Notes: generated by a model from the letters alone, not told the origin. Positions 24,689-38,300 are shown, counted from the first letter of the stretch. The stretch is DNA of 64,000 bases from Bidens hawaiensis (GCA_021521415.1 JAIQDT010002836.1:1-64000), one strand, 5' to 3'. Program-made: numbers and translations.

Positions 24689-26942
24689 ATACGCTGTTGC
24701 ATGAGATCACCGGGACTAATATTTAGTCTTCAATTCACATAAATTCAGTCTTGAATATATCCTTGATACCACGTCACATCTGTCCCAAACACATTTTTTT
24801 GTGACTGTAAATCAGTCTTTAATACTATAATATTTCAATCCCAAATGCACTATTTTAAGGACTAAAAATCAGTCTTTTAAACTGTGTCAAATTTGTCCCC
24901 GATACGTTTCATTGGGTTAACAATTTCATGTCAATTCAGTCACCAATTAGATGTTTTAAAGACTAAAATTTAATCCTTAGTACCACATTACTTCGGCTCT
25001 TAAGATACTTCTCTTAGAGACTAAACAATAGTCTCATCTGACATCTCATTTTGGTCCCATCTACATTACTACAAAAAGACCATTTGCTGTCAATATTAAA
25101 ATTACAAAAGAATAATAAAAAAATAAAATAACTCATTTTATTTGCAAATATACATACAAATTCAGTTTAAACAAAACTTAACTAAAATTTACTATCATCA
25201 TTTTGTTCACAGTATTACAAGAACCTAATCTTCTAACGCATCTAAACACTAGATAAATCTTTCATTACAAGCAAAAATAGAAGATCGCTTAGCAAACTTC
25301 CATGAGACGTTGAAGACAAGAAACCTCATCTAACAATACATCCAAATCCCGTTCATGCACATGCATCTTCTAATCTATGTTTGATTAAATAATAGTACCT
25401 GATCAAACTAAGATGAAAAATTGGTTGCTTATCAGCTAATTGAAACTGAAAAGGTTAGTCGTGTACAAATTTTATGAACAGTATTTTTTAGTGAAAAGAT
25501 TAAAATTGCCAACTCGAGGTAAGTATGAAACAAGATAAATGTGCATTAAGGGTACTTGCACTGAGATTATATATGATGTGGGGGTATGCATTCTGTCCAT
25601 TTTCTCATGCATACCAAGTTTCCTTCTAACATATTAACCTTTAAAAAAAGTCAGGTAAGAAAAGTCAGTTTGTATATTATTAAAAACTACATTAATATAG
25701 CAAATACTCAAATATAGATCCATGATATGCTGTCACTGCCATTTTAAAAGTTAAACACACACACTTCGCAAATGGTCAAACACATTCCTTCAATTTTTAA
25801 TTTAAAGTATAAACACCAGTTACATCACAGCTTTTACAGATAAGGAGTAAATATTTATAAGTTTGAATATCTATAACTACTTAACAAAGAGCAACAACAA
25901 ATAAGATCATTTCAAAAGTACATACAATGAAATTAGAACTTGCTTTGAACTTATTCAAGAATAAGATCCACTAAACGTACCTTGTCATGTATTCCTTTAG
26001 AAACTCTGAAGGAAATTCTTTATATGATAAAAACAGAAAGGTTTATATCGACTTGATTCTTCTCATGCAGCACTATGAATTTGACCATAACATAAGATAC
26101 CATTAGTTGCACTAAACTAATAATGTAGCAAATAAACAAAATCAAATATATTTATTTAACGCTCATGATTTGGATTTTCACAACGATGAAATTTTTGCAT
26201 ATATCAGTTTCATCAAAAATACATTAAAGAAAAACTTAAGTATAGATCATTAATATAAAAATAACAAAGAATCAAATTATGCATATACTGGCTTTAAAAC
26301 TATTGAGTTGAATTATAAGTTTCAAAGGGCTCAAATAAATAACATAACTGGTTTCATGTCAATAAATGCTAAGTTTAATTTTTTCAAAATAGTTCACAGT
26401 AATGAATTGATTTCTTGAGATGCAACTTTTTTCATATGGTCTTAAATATGCACTTCAAATCTTTGTTGATTTCTTTTTTACATGTTAGCCTTGTGTTATG
26501 TCAAGTTGATGTACAATGATGTGTATAACAGTCATAATTGATTGCCAATAACATACATGTAAAATTTAATTATAGATAGTGACATCATAACAAGCAAAAC
26601 CAACAAGTTTGATGATAAGCTGGCCATTTAAGAATAGAAACATCTCAAATTCTCAATGAGACATTTTATCGAGCATATGATGTGCATAGTTGAATTAAAG
26701 AAAAACTAACATATGTTGTCAATTTCGCCCCAAAATTCACTAGTAATAAATAAGATTCATGACATGTTATAAAATCTACAACAAAATATCAAAAGAAATG
26801 ACCTGTGATGCGTTGTAAAAGGCAAAATTTGCATCCAGGGCTAGCAAAATAAAAAATATTATTTTCATAAAAGTTAAATTAGTTTTAATAATTATTTATT
26901 CTAATTAACCATTATTTATACTCATTAGCTAATGTTCATTAA
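24689..26942. other. CACTA subterminal region and non-coding body
   Basis: 24689-25070 holds the innermost left subterminal repeats, including GACTGTAAATCAGTC and GACTAAAAATCAGTC. At 25072, ACTACAAAAAGACCATTTG resembles a CACTA terminus in left-end orientation. From 25090 to 26942 the sequence is AT-rich with no recognised coding motif or repeat. Confidence 0.6.
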
Positions 26943-26956
26943 CTAATTGAGCCAAT

Positions 26957-27244
26957 GCCAATGAGCTAGTGGTAGAGTGGTAAGCGAGAGACTTAGTGTT
27001 TCATGTGACCCATATTTGATTCATGCTCCCATCATTTAGTTTCAGAGGCACTAGAGTGATGTTGGGAGACTAAGAAAGTAGGTGGTTTTCACTAGTTGAA
27101 TCATTGAACTGAACGAGTTTTATCTCACTGCATTGCCGTGCCTTTGGGCGAAAATTCACGAGTGTTGGCCTTAGGTGAGGGTTTTTCAGGGATCGAAAGA
27201 CGAGCCACTAACCCATTTAATGATTCGCTGACCGTTAAAAAACC
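26957..27244 (+). mobile_element. tRNA-derived SINE (SINE-2)
   Basis: A perfect 14-bp duplication CTAATTGAGCCAAT (26943-26956 and 27245-27258) flanks 288 bp. The start contains GAGCTAGTGGTAGAGTGG, a box A-like motif, and about 50 bp later ATTTGATTCATGC, a degenerate box B. The 3' end GACCGTTAAAAAA resembles AGTCGTTCAAAAAA at the end of SINE-1, so the two may have used the same LINE partner. It is inserted in the CACTA body. Confidence 0.88.
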
Positions 27245-28187
27245 CTAATTGAGCCAATAGATAATTGACCATCATTGAGCCAGTAAATCATGAATCAACC
27301 TCAACTGATCATCATGTTCACGAATTGACTTTCGCGTACTCTAGACCATCACTAATTGGGGATTAAATATATGTCATTAATTCTTTCATCAACAAAACAC
27401 GATAAATACTTAATATCATTGTGTAACATCCTAATATTTCAAGTAATAATATTTTATATTATTTCTTATGATAAACGAGTTTACTTGACTTGGAAAAGAA
27501 ATAATAAAATAATAAAGGGAGGATAAGTAGGCTAATTAAAGGGAATTAATCATGGACCAAAAAGGAAAGATGGGCTTTAGGTCCATCGGTTTAAGGGAGT
27601 ATAAATACCCCTTAAACCCTAAATCTTTCCATTTCCATCCATCTTATCCATCTTATTCTCTCTACATACCATAAAACACACACATATACCCTCCTATTAC
27701 GGCAGCAAGCAAGAACAAGAATCCAAGATCAAACCAAGCTAAATCTGGATAAATCTTTGATACGCAAGCAAGATACAAGATTAATATTACATAACAAGCT
27801 AGCCGTGACCTAATAACCATATAAAGGTATGTTCTTGATCTTAAAGATTTCACTTTTATGAACGGTTAATCATGAAACTCAAACATAGAGTAGATCGGGT
27901 CTAGATAAATCATAAAGTAGCAAACTTGATGTTTAATGGACATAAAGGACTAATGGATACGTAAGGTTCATCAAGAAAACCCTAGATATAGCTTAAAGAA
28001 CGTTTTTGTGATTAAAGGTTCAAGCTTTATGATAATAACGAGCTAGACCTTGAGCCGTGGGGTTAATGCGTGTTAGACGGTTAGGAACAGTGGAGTAAGA
28101 TAGTTAAAAGAGCGGTTTTGGACCGTTAACCGTTAATAGAGCCTAAAACGGATATAAAAATGGAAAGATCTGAGCTGAAAGCATCAG

Positions 28188-28370
28188 ACAAGGGTTCTCG
28201 GTCAACACGAGAACCTGGTCAATAGGAGACCTCGGTCAACGAGAGTTCTCGGCCAAGAGGGTTCTCGGCCAAGGGAGTTCTCGGTTAAGAACAAAGGTTC
28301 TCGGTCAACATACGAGTTCTCGGTCAAACCTCATGGGTTCTCTGCCTTGGGGTTCTCGGCCACTTAATGA
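28188..28370 (+). repeat. GGTTCTCGGTCAA short repeats in the gypsy-1 LTR
   Basis: About ten variants of GGTTCTCGGYCAA at irregular spacing; the same array is in the 3' LTR at 46999-47166. Confidence 0.85.
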
Positions 28371-28859
28371 TTTAATATGGTCTGTGGGCTTGGCCCAACT
28401 AGACCCAGTAGCCAAAATGAACAGTGGGCCTCAAACTAACTAGTTAGCCCATCTCCATAAGTTAAATAAACGAGCCCAACTTAGAATACGTTGGTTAGCT
28501 AAATACCAACTAAATTAATTATAAGGTTAAATAACATAAATACATATTTAACAGTTAGCCGGGCTCAGTTAAAGAAGGGGATAACGATTAACAGGGAACG
28601 CAACAGGATCCAGGTGAGTTTCTAGCCCCATTTCTGTGTTATGTTTTCGGGGCTGTGTGCATACTCGATGTGTTTGTTAATACACTTATCCTAAGTGATA
28701 AGTGTATGCCTTATGTGATTATGTGAAAGGTATGAATGATTGCTTGTCGGTACGTGAACGATCTTCGGATATTGCACGTACTATCAGGTTGTAATGCTAT
28801 GCATAATGTAAGCACGATATGTATGCTTATATGTATGAATGTTATAAGTTAATAAAAGA

Positions 28860-29160
28860 AGGTATGGTTGTAAGGTAACGAAGAGGGAACCGAACCCTAA
28901 TAATATTCAAGGAAAGGTATGGTTGTATGGTAACGAAGAGGGAACCGAACCCTAATAATATTCGAGGAAAGGTATGGTTGTATGGTAAGGAAGAGGGAAT
29001 CGAACCCTACTAACATTCGAGAACTAAAGAACCGAACCCTACTAATATTCGAGGAAAGAGGGAACCGGGCCCTAAAAATACTCGTGGAAGGAGGGAACCG
29101 GGCCCTAATAATACCCGAGGAAAGAGGGAACAGGGCCCTAATAATACTCGAGGAAAGGCG
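28860..29160 (+). repeat. Tandem repeat array in the gypsy-1 LTR
   Basis: Units of about 55 bp, then about 33 bp, share GGGAACCGAACCCTAATAAT and TTCGAGGAAAG. The array in the 3' LTR (47668-47905) has fewer short units, so copy number differs between the two LTRs. Confidence 0.85.
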
Positions 29161-29550
29161 TAATGCTCTTTATAACGTAAGATATGAATGGAAGTACGAA
29201 ATTATGAATGAAAGTATGTAAGTATTAATGTATTGTATGATGTATGTTTAACTAGAACTCACTCAGCGTAGCAGACTTTTAGTATGCACGCAGGTGAGTA
29301 GGATGAGGCAGCTCGCTTGAAGGGAACACTTGGCATTGAATAAAAGGCTGGCATCGGAAGACCCAAGACGTTTAATAGTTTAGGTTTTAAAGACAATATG
29401 TTTATTAAGACAAGTTATGGATTAATATGTATGTTTTATTGAAAGTTTTTATATTCCGCGAATGTTTTTATTCACTCTGATTATTAGAACTATGTTAATG
29501 AGTAAATCCAACGTCCAAATGTGAGGCACTGGTAACAGGGCCTTACAAGT

Positions 29551-29562
29551 TGGTATCAGAGC
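29551..29562 (+). promoter_or_regulatory. Primer-binding site of gypsy-1
   Basis: TGGTATCAGAGC, complementary to the 3' end of initiator methionine tRNA, three bases after the LTR. Confidence 0.95.
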
Positions 29563-29928
29563 AAAGTTCGAGAGATTTAAGCATCCTATACGCTTAGACT
29601 CGAACAGAGAATGGGATTTAAGTAAGAAAAGAAAGAATAAGTCAGTCCAAGAATGCCATGTGTCGCTCAAGCAAGCCCAGTAAAGGTAAAGTGTATGATT
29701 GAATAATGTATGTTAATATTAGAGATAGGATTAATTGATTTCCTTGATTGAATAACTGTTTAAAGTAGATCCAGCACAAATAGACTCATATAAGGAAGTG
29801 TATAGGACACGGAAAGTAACGTGATCAGCTAATCACAGCTGGCCACTTTTGTTACATGTTAGCCTTACTATCCTTGTACTAAATAGTTCCTTGAGTGATG
29901 ACGTTTGTGTTTTCCCATTTAGAACACG

Positions 29929-31170
29929 ATGGCTGGAATGGAAGGAAATGCGGGAACTGGAGAAATTGGGAGAGTTGGAAGTCGCACTGGACGTCACGGC
30001 ATGCCTCATCGTATCCAACAACCTTCAGTTGAGACAGCTTCCAACACCGGAGATGAAGGCAGCGCAGCTGGAGGAGATCCGAATAACAACGAAGGGGTTC
30101 AACTGGATCCCGCAATCCAAGCAGCTATTGTTCAAGCTATACCCACCGCTGTGAAGAATATGACTCCTGGAGGGTCTGCTGGAAGCCGTGAAAGAACTGC
30201 AGAAGGAGCAGGATGTGATGGTAGGAGAGATGAGGAAGGGGAGAGAGAGGCCTCGAGTGGGGTTAAGTCTGTAAAAGCCGGTGACAGGAAAAGAGGTCGA
30301 GGTGGGTGCAACTATAAGTCCTTCAATGGATGCGACTCGCCGAAGCTGACTGTTTTGGGAGACGCATTCGCTACTCTTCAGTGGATAACCGCCATATTAT
30401 CCGCATTAACGAGTGTCGTCCCGACCAAGCTGTGGGTTACGCAACTCAGTCATTCGGTGAAGAAGCAATGTACTGGTGGGAATCGGTTGAGCAGAGGAAG
30501 AGTCCAGAGGAGATCAAGGCAATGAAGTGGGAGGATCTAAAGGAGTTAGTGATGAAAAGGTTCTATGTTGACGCCAAGGTTGAGAGTGCGGAGATAAAGT
30601 TTCTGAACTTGAAAGCTGGAACGATGACACATCGTGAGTATACCACCGAGTTTAACCGAATGTCTAGGTTAGTGCCTGACATGGTTAACACTATAGCTAA
30701 AAGAATCAAGTGTTATGTGAGGGGATTGCCACAGAAAGTTCGCATGCTAGTCAGGACGAGTAAACCTACTACTTTTGACTCTGCTGTCGAACTCGCAGAG
30801 ATGGTTTATGCAGACCTGGATGCAGATGACGTTAGGATGGAAGAAGAAAAGAAGGATAAGAAGTGGGTTGCTCTTGTTAAACGACCAAGTACTCAGTTGT
30901 GGAACTCAAAAGATAAGAAACAGAAGGTATGGGAGAACAGGTCGTGCAAGACTTGTGGCAAGTACACGGAGGTGAGTGCAGGTGGGGAAAGGGTTCTGAC
31001 GTTTGTTATAAGTGTGGAAAGATGCATGCGGGGGAGTGCAGAGTTGGACCAAATGTTTGCTATAAATGTGTAAAGGCCGGTCATTATGCTCATGAGTGCA
31101 GCGTTAAGCCCGCATGTTACAAGTGCGGTAAGACAGGTCATTTTGCTAAGGAATGCACCGATGGTGGAGC
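29929..31170 (+). pseudogene. gypsy-1 gag (capsid and zinc knuckles), frameshifted
   Basis: This encodes the capsid and nucleocapsid that package the element's RNA. The first frame opens at ATG 29929 with a glycine/serine-rich N-terminus. A retrotransposon gag domain is readable in a second frame from about 30370 (AMYWWESVE, REYTTEFNRMSRLVPDMV, KIKCYVRGLP-like). A third frame from about 30930 carries knuckles CYKCGKMHAGEC (short), CYKCVKAGHYAHEC and CYKCGKTGHFAKEC. The two frame changes (about 30340-30380 and 30930) mean gag is not made as one protein. Confidence 0.9.
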
Positions 31171-34100
31171 CGGAGGAAGCGGAAGGAAGGATGCTGAACC
31201 AACAAGGCCAAATACGAGAGCCTACATGCTGACCCAAGAACAGGCCAAGCAGATTCCAGATGTCGTGACAGGTACGTTTCTAGTAAACGGTATTTCCGCT
31301 TCTGTATTGTTTGATTCAGGTGCGAACAAAAGTTTCGTAGCCAAGCCCTTTAGTAAATTAGCTAAAATGAAATGTTGTCGAGTGTCTGAAACTTTTGTAG
31401 TAGAAACCGCTAGTGACACTTTGGTTAAAATAACGAAAATGGTTAAAGACTGTAAGATAGAGTTAGAGGGACATGAGTTCCCAGTCACCTTGCATGTGAT
31501 GACCTTAGGAGGGTTCGATGTGGTTTTAGGAAGGGATTGTTTGTCTGAGTATAAAGCTCACATAGAGTGTAAGATTAGGATGATAAGGTTAAAGTCCTTG
31601 GATGGTAGTGCGATGATGGTTTATGGTGATAAGGAAAGTTATGGGCTTAATGTCATTTCGATGATAAAAGCCGAGGGATTGTTAAGGCGGGGGTGCAGTG
31701 CCTACCTGGCGTATATTGTCAACGCTACGGCCGAGACGAAAGAAATGAAAGATGTTCCTATCGTGCGAGACTACCCAGAGGTATTCCCAGAGGATCTTCC
31801 GGGGTTGCCACCGGAGCGAGAGATAGAATTTCATATAGACTTAGTACCAGGAGCCCAACCCGTTGCAAAAGCACATTACCGTTTAGCCCCGTCTGAGATG
31901 GAATAATTGATGTCCCAATTGCAAGAACTCCTCGACAAGGGTTTCATTAGACCAAGTGTTTCCCAGTGGGGCGCACTAGTATTATTCGTAAAGAAGAAAG
32001 ATGGAAGTATGTGAATGTGCATAGACTATCGCGAGTTGAACAAGCTTATGGTAAATAATAGATATCCTTAGCCAAGAATTGATGATCTGTTTGACCAACT
32101 GCAAGGCTCAAGTTGGTTCTCACGGATAGATCTCAGATCAGGCTATCATCAATTATAGGTGAAAGAGGCAGACATCCCTAAAACAGCGTTTCGGACGCGG
32201 TATGGACACTAGTAGTTCCTCGTGATCTCATTCGGTCTAACAAATTCTCCTACAGCATTTATGGACATGATGAATAGGGTGTGTCGGCCGATGTTGGATA
32301 AGTCAGTCATCGTCTTCATCGACGATATATTGAGTTATTCTAGAAACGAGTCTGATCATGCAGAGCATCTGAGAGAAGTATTGGAGACACTGAAAGAAAG
32401 AGAAGTTGTATGCTAAGTTTTCGAAATGCGCGTTCTGGTTAAGAGAAGTGCAATTTCTAGGTCACGTGATAAATCCAGAAGGGATTACCGTGGACCCCGC
32501 CAAGATTGAAGCGATAACGAATTGGAAGACTCCACAGAATCCGACTGATATACGTAGCTTCATAGGGTTAGCTGGCTACTATAGGAGATTCATCGAAGGT
32601 TTCTCCAAGATAGCCGCACCGTTGGCCAGTATGACCTGAAAGACGGTAGTATTAAGTTTGGGTAAGTTCCAAGAGGAAGCTTTTGAATAATTAAAGAAGA
32701 GACTCAGACAAGCTCCAATCCTTGATTTACCCGATGGTTACAAGGATTTAGTTTTCTGTACCGATGCTTCGTATCGTGGGTTAGGTTGCGTGTTGATGCA
32801 ATGGGGAAAAGTGATAGCTTACGCGTCTAGACAGTTGAAAGTCCATGAGAGTACTTATCTGATGCATGACTTAGAGGTAGCAGCCGTAGTGCATGCTCTC
32901 AAAATATGGAGGCACTATTTGTATGGTACAAAGTGTACCATTTACACAGATCATAAGAGTTTAAAGTATTTCTTCGAGCAGAAGGAATTAAACATGAGAC
33001 AGAGAAGATGGTTGGAGTTGGTTAAGGATTATGACTGCGACATTAAATACTATCCTGGTAAAGCTAATGTGGTCACCGACGCGCTAAGTCGTAAGAATGA
33101 GGAAGTCATTGCAACTAGTAAAGTCATACCAGCTGATTATGAATTCAAGCCTTTTCGAAGAAATCACCAAAGTGCAGTCAGAGGTGTTAGTAGATAAGAA
33201 GTTAGTAAAGAAGGAAAGAGTTTACGGCCAACAAGAAGAGTTTATGGAAAACACTCATGGTGTCAAGACTAGGTTCGACCGTATGTGGATCCCACACCAT
33301 GGTGATCTTAGAGGTCGAATCTTAGATGAAGCTCATAAATCAAGATACTCGATTCATCCTGGAGCTACTAAGATGTATCAAGATTTGAAAAGGGACTACC
33401 GGTGGCCAGGGATGAAGAATGATGTGGTTGATTATGTTAGTAAGTGCTTAACTTGTCTGCAAGTCAAATCCGAACATCAGAATCCTTATGGGAAAATGCA
33501 ACCGCTTGAGATACCTGAATGGAAATGAGAACACATCACCATGGATTTCATAACTAAGCTACCTCGTATAGCTAAGCATCATGATACCATCTGGGTGATT
33601 GTGGACCGTTTGACCAAAAGTGCTCACTTTCTGCCTATACGAGAGGCTATCTCGTCAGAAACATTAGCAAGTTTGTTCATCAAGGAGGTTGTGTCTAAGC
33701 ATGGAGTACCGTTATCAATCGTGTCCGATAGGGATACACGGTTTACTTCTAGGTTTTGGAAGAAGTTCTATGAAGCTATGGGAACGAGATTAAACATCAG
33801 TACAACGTATCATCCTCAAACAGATGGACAATCCGAAAGGACGATCCAAACCCTTGAGGATATGCTACGTGCTTGTGTTTTAGAATTTGGTGGAAGTTGG
33901 GATGATCATCTGCATCTAGCAGAGTTCTCCTATAACAACGGTTACCATTCAAGTATTGGTATGCCACCGTTTGAGATGCTCTATGGTAGACGATATAGAA
34001 CCCCGGTATGTTGGGGAGAGACTGGTCAGAAAGATATGGGAAGTTTGGAGGTCGTTCAAGAGACATCTTCAAAGTTTGATCAGATAAAAGAAAGAATGAA

Positions 34101-34580
34101 AGCTGCTCAAGACATACAGAAGTCGTATACTGATAAGCGGCGATGATCGATTGAGTTTAACTTGGTGACAATGTGATGCTCAAGGTCTCGCCTTGGAAGG
34201 GGATCATTCGCTTTAGAAAGAAAGGGAAGTTGAGTCCAAGGTATATTGGACCATTTAAGATTTTAGATCGTGTGGGTGAAGTAGCCTATAAGCTGGATTT
34301 ACCCGATGAGCTAGAAGGAATTCATTCAACCTTCCATGTTTCTCATCTGAGAAAATGTCTAGCCGATGACACATCACACGTACCATTAATGGACATTGAG
34401 GTTGATGAACAACTGAACTACATTGAGCAACCGATAGAGATCGTTGATCGCAAGGAGAAGCAACTTCGTCACAAGGTTATGCCTTTGGTGAAAGTGATAT
34501 GGAAGCACCGCAAGGGATCGAGTGCCACTTGGGAATCTGAGGATGAAATGCGCAAGTTTTACCCTAATCTATTAATGTAA
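31171..34580 (+). pseudogene. gypsy-1 pol: protease, RT, RNase H, integrase, chromodomain; several stops
   Basis: The domains are in Ty3 order. Protease has LFDSGANKSFV (near 31305). Reverse transcriptase runs from about 31755 to 32640, with [33 protein letters not shown] and the FIDDIL active-site box (near 32318). RNase H has FCTDAS, then [10 protein letters not shown] and [10 protein letters not shown]. Integrase has the zinc-binding HPGATKMY and KCLTC, then a D,D,E core in MDFITKLP, SDRDTRF and GQSERTIQ. The C-terminal chromodomain reads VKVIWKHRKGSSATWESED. Stops occur at 31904, in the RT around 32014, 32071, 32157 and 32208-32213, and near 32638, 32688, 33195, 33526 and 34144, with several frame changes. 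The protein is non-functional but young enough to read throughout. Confidence 0.93.
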
Positions 34581-34623
34581 TAGTTAGGTTTCGGGGACGA
34601 AACCTCTTTAAGGAGGGAAGACT

Positions 34624-35381
34624 TGTAACATCCTAAAATTTCAAGTAATAATATGTTATATTATTTCTTATGATAAACGAGTTTACTTGACTTGGCAAAG
34701 AAATAATAAAATAATAAAGGGAGGATAAGATGGCTAATTAAAGAATTAATTATGGACCAAAAAGGAAAGATGAGCTTTAGGTCCATGGGCTTAAGGGAGT
34801 ATAAATGCCCCTTAAACCCTAAATCTTTCCATTACCATCCATCTTATCCATCTTATTCTCTCTACACACCATAAAACATACACACATACCCTCCTATTAC
34901 GGCCGCAAGCAAGAACAAGAATCCAAGATCAAACCAAGCTAAATCCGGATAGATCTTTGATACGCAAGCAAGATACAAGATTAATATTACGTAACAAGCT
35001 AGCCGTGACCTAATAACCGTGTAAAGGTATGTTCTTGATCTTAAAGATTTCACTTTTATGAACGGTTAATCATGAAACTTAAACATAGAGTAGATCGGGT
35101 CTAGATAAATCATAAAGTAGCAAACTTGATGTTTAATGGACATAAGGGACTAATGGATACATAAGGTTCATCAAGAAAACCCTAGATCTAGCTTAAAGAA
35201 CGTTTTTGTGATTAAAGGTTCAAGCTTTATGATAATAACGAGCTAGACCTTGAGCCGTGGGGTTAATGGGTGTTAGACGGTTAGGAACATTGGAGTAAGG
35301 TAGTTAAAAGAGCGGTTTTGGACTGTTAACCGTTAATAGAGCCTAAAACGGATATAAAAAAGGGAAGATCTGAGCTGAAAG
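34624..35381 (+). repeat. 3' LTR of gypsy-1, first part
   Basis: Matches 27422 onward up to GAGCTGAAAG, where gypsy-2 interrupts. Its TATA box reads TATAAATG, one change from the 5' LTR. Confidence 0.93.
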
Positions 35382-38300
35382 TGTAACGATTCCGATGAAA
35401 TCAGGTATACCCTAACCGATAGACGTTAGTTACGTCATATGTAATGTCGGGTACATGAGTTACCATGGTGATCGTACGAGAATACATGGTTCATTGTATT
35501 GATTGTACGTGAATATATAATTCACCGTATTGAATATGCGATCAAACGATCGATAGTTATTGAAACCCGAATGAATCGAGGGTTCAATTATAGACGAGAT
35601 ATATGATATTTAGTGATGTTACGAAGTATTAAAGCTTCGGGATAAGTGGATTAAAGCACAGAAAAAGGATTTCGATTTAATAGTACGTCGGTACGTTAAA
35701 CGAAACCTTTAATACCAAACCGAGCAAGAGACGATCGATCAAGCCGAAAAAGATGCGTAATAACTAATAATATGACGTTTCAAGTTAATAAATGTCATGG
35801 GTTAAGTATTTAAAGTTTTTAAATCGGTTTTATATAAATTTTATTTTTAAGCCGAAAAACGACCGTTTAGGTCTCGTTTTAAGCCGAATTAAACGTTTAA
35901 CCGAGAAATGAACTGAACCAGATTATCCAAAACATTATCCGGATTGCGGATATCCAAATGAGTGGCCAAAAATGAACTTGTGGGTCCCACCCCACCACCA
36001 CATGGGTTCCGATCGGATTCAAGGGGATAAACCCCGTTCCTTTGTTATTTTTTTACAAACAATCAACAACATCCTTCATTTTCTCTCAAGCTCACAAGAT
36101 AAAACCCGAGTTTTGCAACAAGAACAACGAGGTAAAGGTCGAGTTATAGTCGTTTTCATCTTCCTTTCTCGAATTATTTTGCAAGAAAATGAGGTTTCAA
36201 GTGAAAAATGGGTGAAAACCCGAGATGAAACCGATTCTTACATGATCAAGTGATGTATACAAGTTATACAAGGGATCTTGGTCCAAGAAAGGAGTTAAAC
36301 GAGCCAAAAACGAATTTTTACGGTTAAATCTTTGTTTCGATATCATAACCGAAACTATAGTGTAAAAGGCTTGATCGCGAGTGTAACTTGCTTGGTATTG
36401 TGGTATGTTGATTGTAGGCTCTGTATTTAGTGGTAGATAAGGCGGAAAGATGAGTTTGTAGCTTTTAGTGGCGGAAAACGAAAGGTATATTCGGTTATGT
36501 TCGGTTTTGGGAAATTTGGACAGATTGTTGATGCTTTAGATTTAGGTCATGAAATTTTACAGAGGTATTAAACACATGAAAATATGAGTTCTGTGAATGT
36601 TTGGTAATTTTTGGATAAAGGATGAATATTTGGTGAATTTAATGCTCGGTTTTGGCCAAAAATGGTGAAAAATAGTTAAATATCATGAAAAATTCTGGAA
36701 AATTGCAGATAAGATTTTCATATCATGTATAAGTCACACACAAAATTTGAGGTCCGTTGGAGAAGTCTAAGTAGGCTTTTCGGTTAAACGAGTTCTAGGG
36801 ATTTCTAGCTCGGTTTTAGTAAAAAGGGCATGTAAAAGAAGATTTTGGTTCTGGAAAAATTACAGGGGTCTATGTGGATGGCAGGGGACATCCAGGAAAA
36901 ATTTGGGATTTTTCTAAGATCGTTTGGTATTTACGACATATTTAGTGTTTAAATGGTGTTTAAAAATAGATAAATAAATTTTAAATATAGAAATTAATTC
37001 TGGAAATATTTTTATAAAATTCCCCACTGTTAAAAAGTGATTTGTCCAAAATTTCAAGATCCGAGAGTAAACGGATAATTATTTGTGCTAATTATCAAAC
37101 TTTTAAAGTTAAAAGGCGTAAACCGGTGAAGTTCGCTTAAGCGAGCTGACTGGTGTATAAAAACCCTAAAAATGAACTATTTTCATATAAATGAGTTAAA
37201 CAAGTAAAAATAAATCATCCGAAAATAATTCAGATGATTTGAGTAATTTTAACCTATTTTAACAGTTTCCGGTACGCTAAAGACGGAAACGGGTCCCGCG
37301 GTCAAACGTGGCGTCTAAACCGAGCTCAAATTTCACAACTTTACTTAAACTATCAGTCAACGACTATTTTCGGGTCGTGTGTGACCAAACTCATTTTTGA
37401 AACATAAAAACGAATAACCGTGCTAGGCACGCAAAACGAGAAAAACGACTAATAGTAATTGTGACCATGGAACTCTAAACGACATCACAATCTGAGTCCG
37501 GAGAAGTGTTTCTGGGTTAACATTGCCCCCGGAACAGGTACAGTACTGGGTTAACAGTGTCCCCAGATGTACCGATTGAGAAGGTTAAAGATTATATAAA
37601 CAATAATTGTATAATAACGATCGTAGGGATCATATTACAGATTGGACGTGTTAATTGATAATTATTGTTGTTACCTGCTTGCATGTGCTAAGGTGAGTTT
37701 CACGAGCCCCTTTCTCTGAATTGTTTTAAATGTTTTCCCGGGGCGGAAGCATGTTACTACTGAAATATTTAAGTACATACTGAACGCATGGATTTGCGTG
37801 GATTTTACTGAATGCATGGATTTGCGTGAATTTATATATATTGTTTATTGTACGGGAATCGTACGGAAATGTACTAAGATGGTAATTGTCTGAGTTGTTA
37901 ATATTGTAAGGTCCCGCAACAGTGTTCTGGGTTAACAGTGTCCCCAGATGTCATTGGAAGTGTTCTGGGTTAACAGTGTCCCCAGATGTCATTGGAAGTG
38001 TTCTGGGTTAACAGTGTCCCCAGAGGTTATTGGAAGTGTTCTGGGTTAACAGTGTCCCCAGATAATATTACATTATGATATGGATTTATCATGGTTTTCT
38101 CAAATTGTGAAACTCACCAACTATTCATAGTTGACTCGTTTTCTCACATGCTTTTCAGGTACAACTAAGACGAAGTGATTGCTTATGTGCTAAGTGCTTG
38201 ATGTGTGTAAGATTTGCGTGCGGGATGTTAGAATACATTATAATAAATAGAATTATGTATCGTAGTGTGTGATGTGTGTATCACCTAGACGGTAATGGAA

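Larger units (their letters stand above)
27422..29547 (+). repeat. 5' LTR of gypsy-1
   Basis: Starts TGTAACATCC, ends CCTTACA, 2126 bp. TATAAATA at 27600-27607 is the likely promoter. It contains two internal repeat arrays, at 28188-28370 and 28860-29160. Confidence 0.92.

Noticed and set aside
27662..27853. Minus-strand hydrophobic frame, also at 34862-35053
   Set aside because: It is conserved only because both copies lie in the two LTRs of gypsy-1, antisense to the leader.
28188..28370. Short spaced repeats in the gypsy-1 LTR as a CRISPR-like array
   Set aside because: Irregular spacing, similar spacers, and present in both LTRs of a retrotransposon.
28982..29221. Plus-strand frame with repeated ERGNRALI-like units
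   Set aside because: A translation of the LTR tandem repeat, not a protein gene.
37921..38062. Regularly spaced repeats resembling a CRISPR array
   Set aside because: The units are direct 38-bp tandem copies without unique spacers, inside a plant LTR, and recur in the other LTR.
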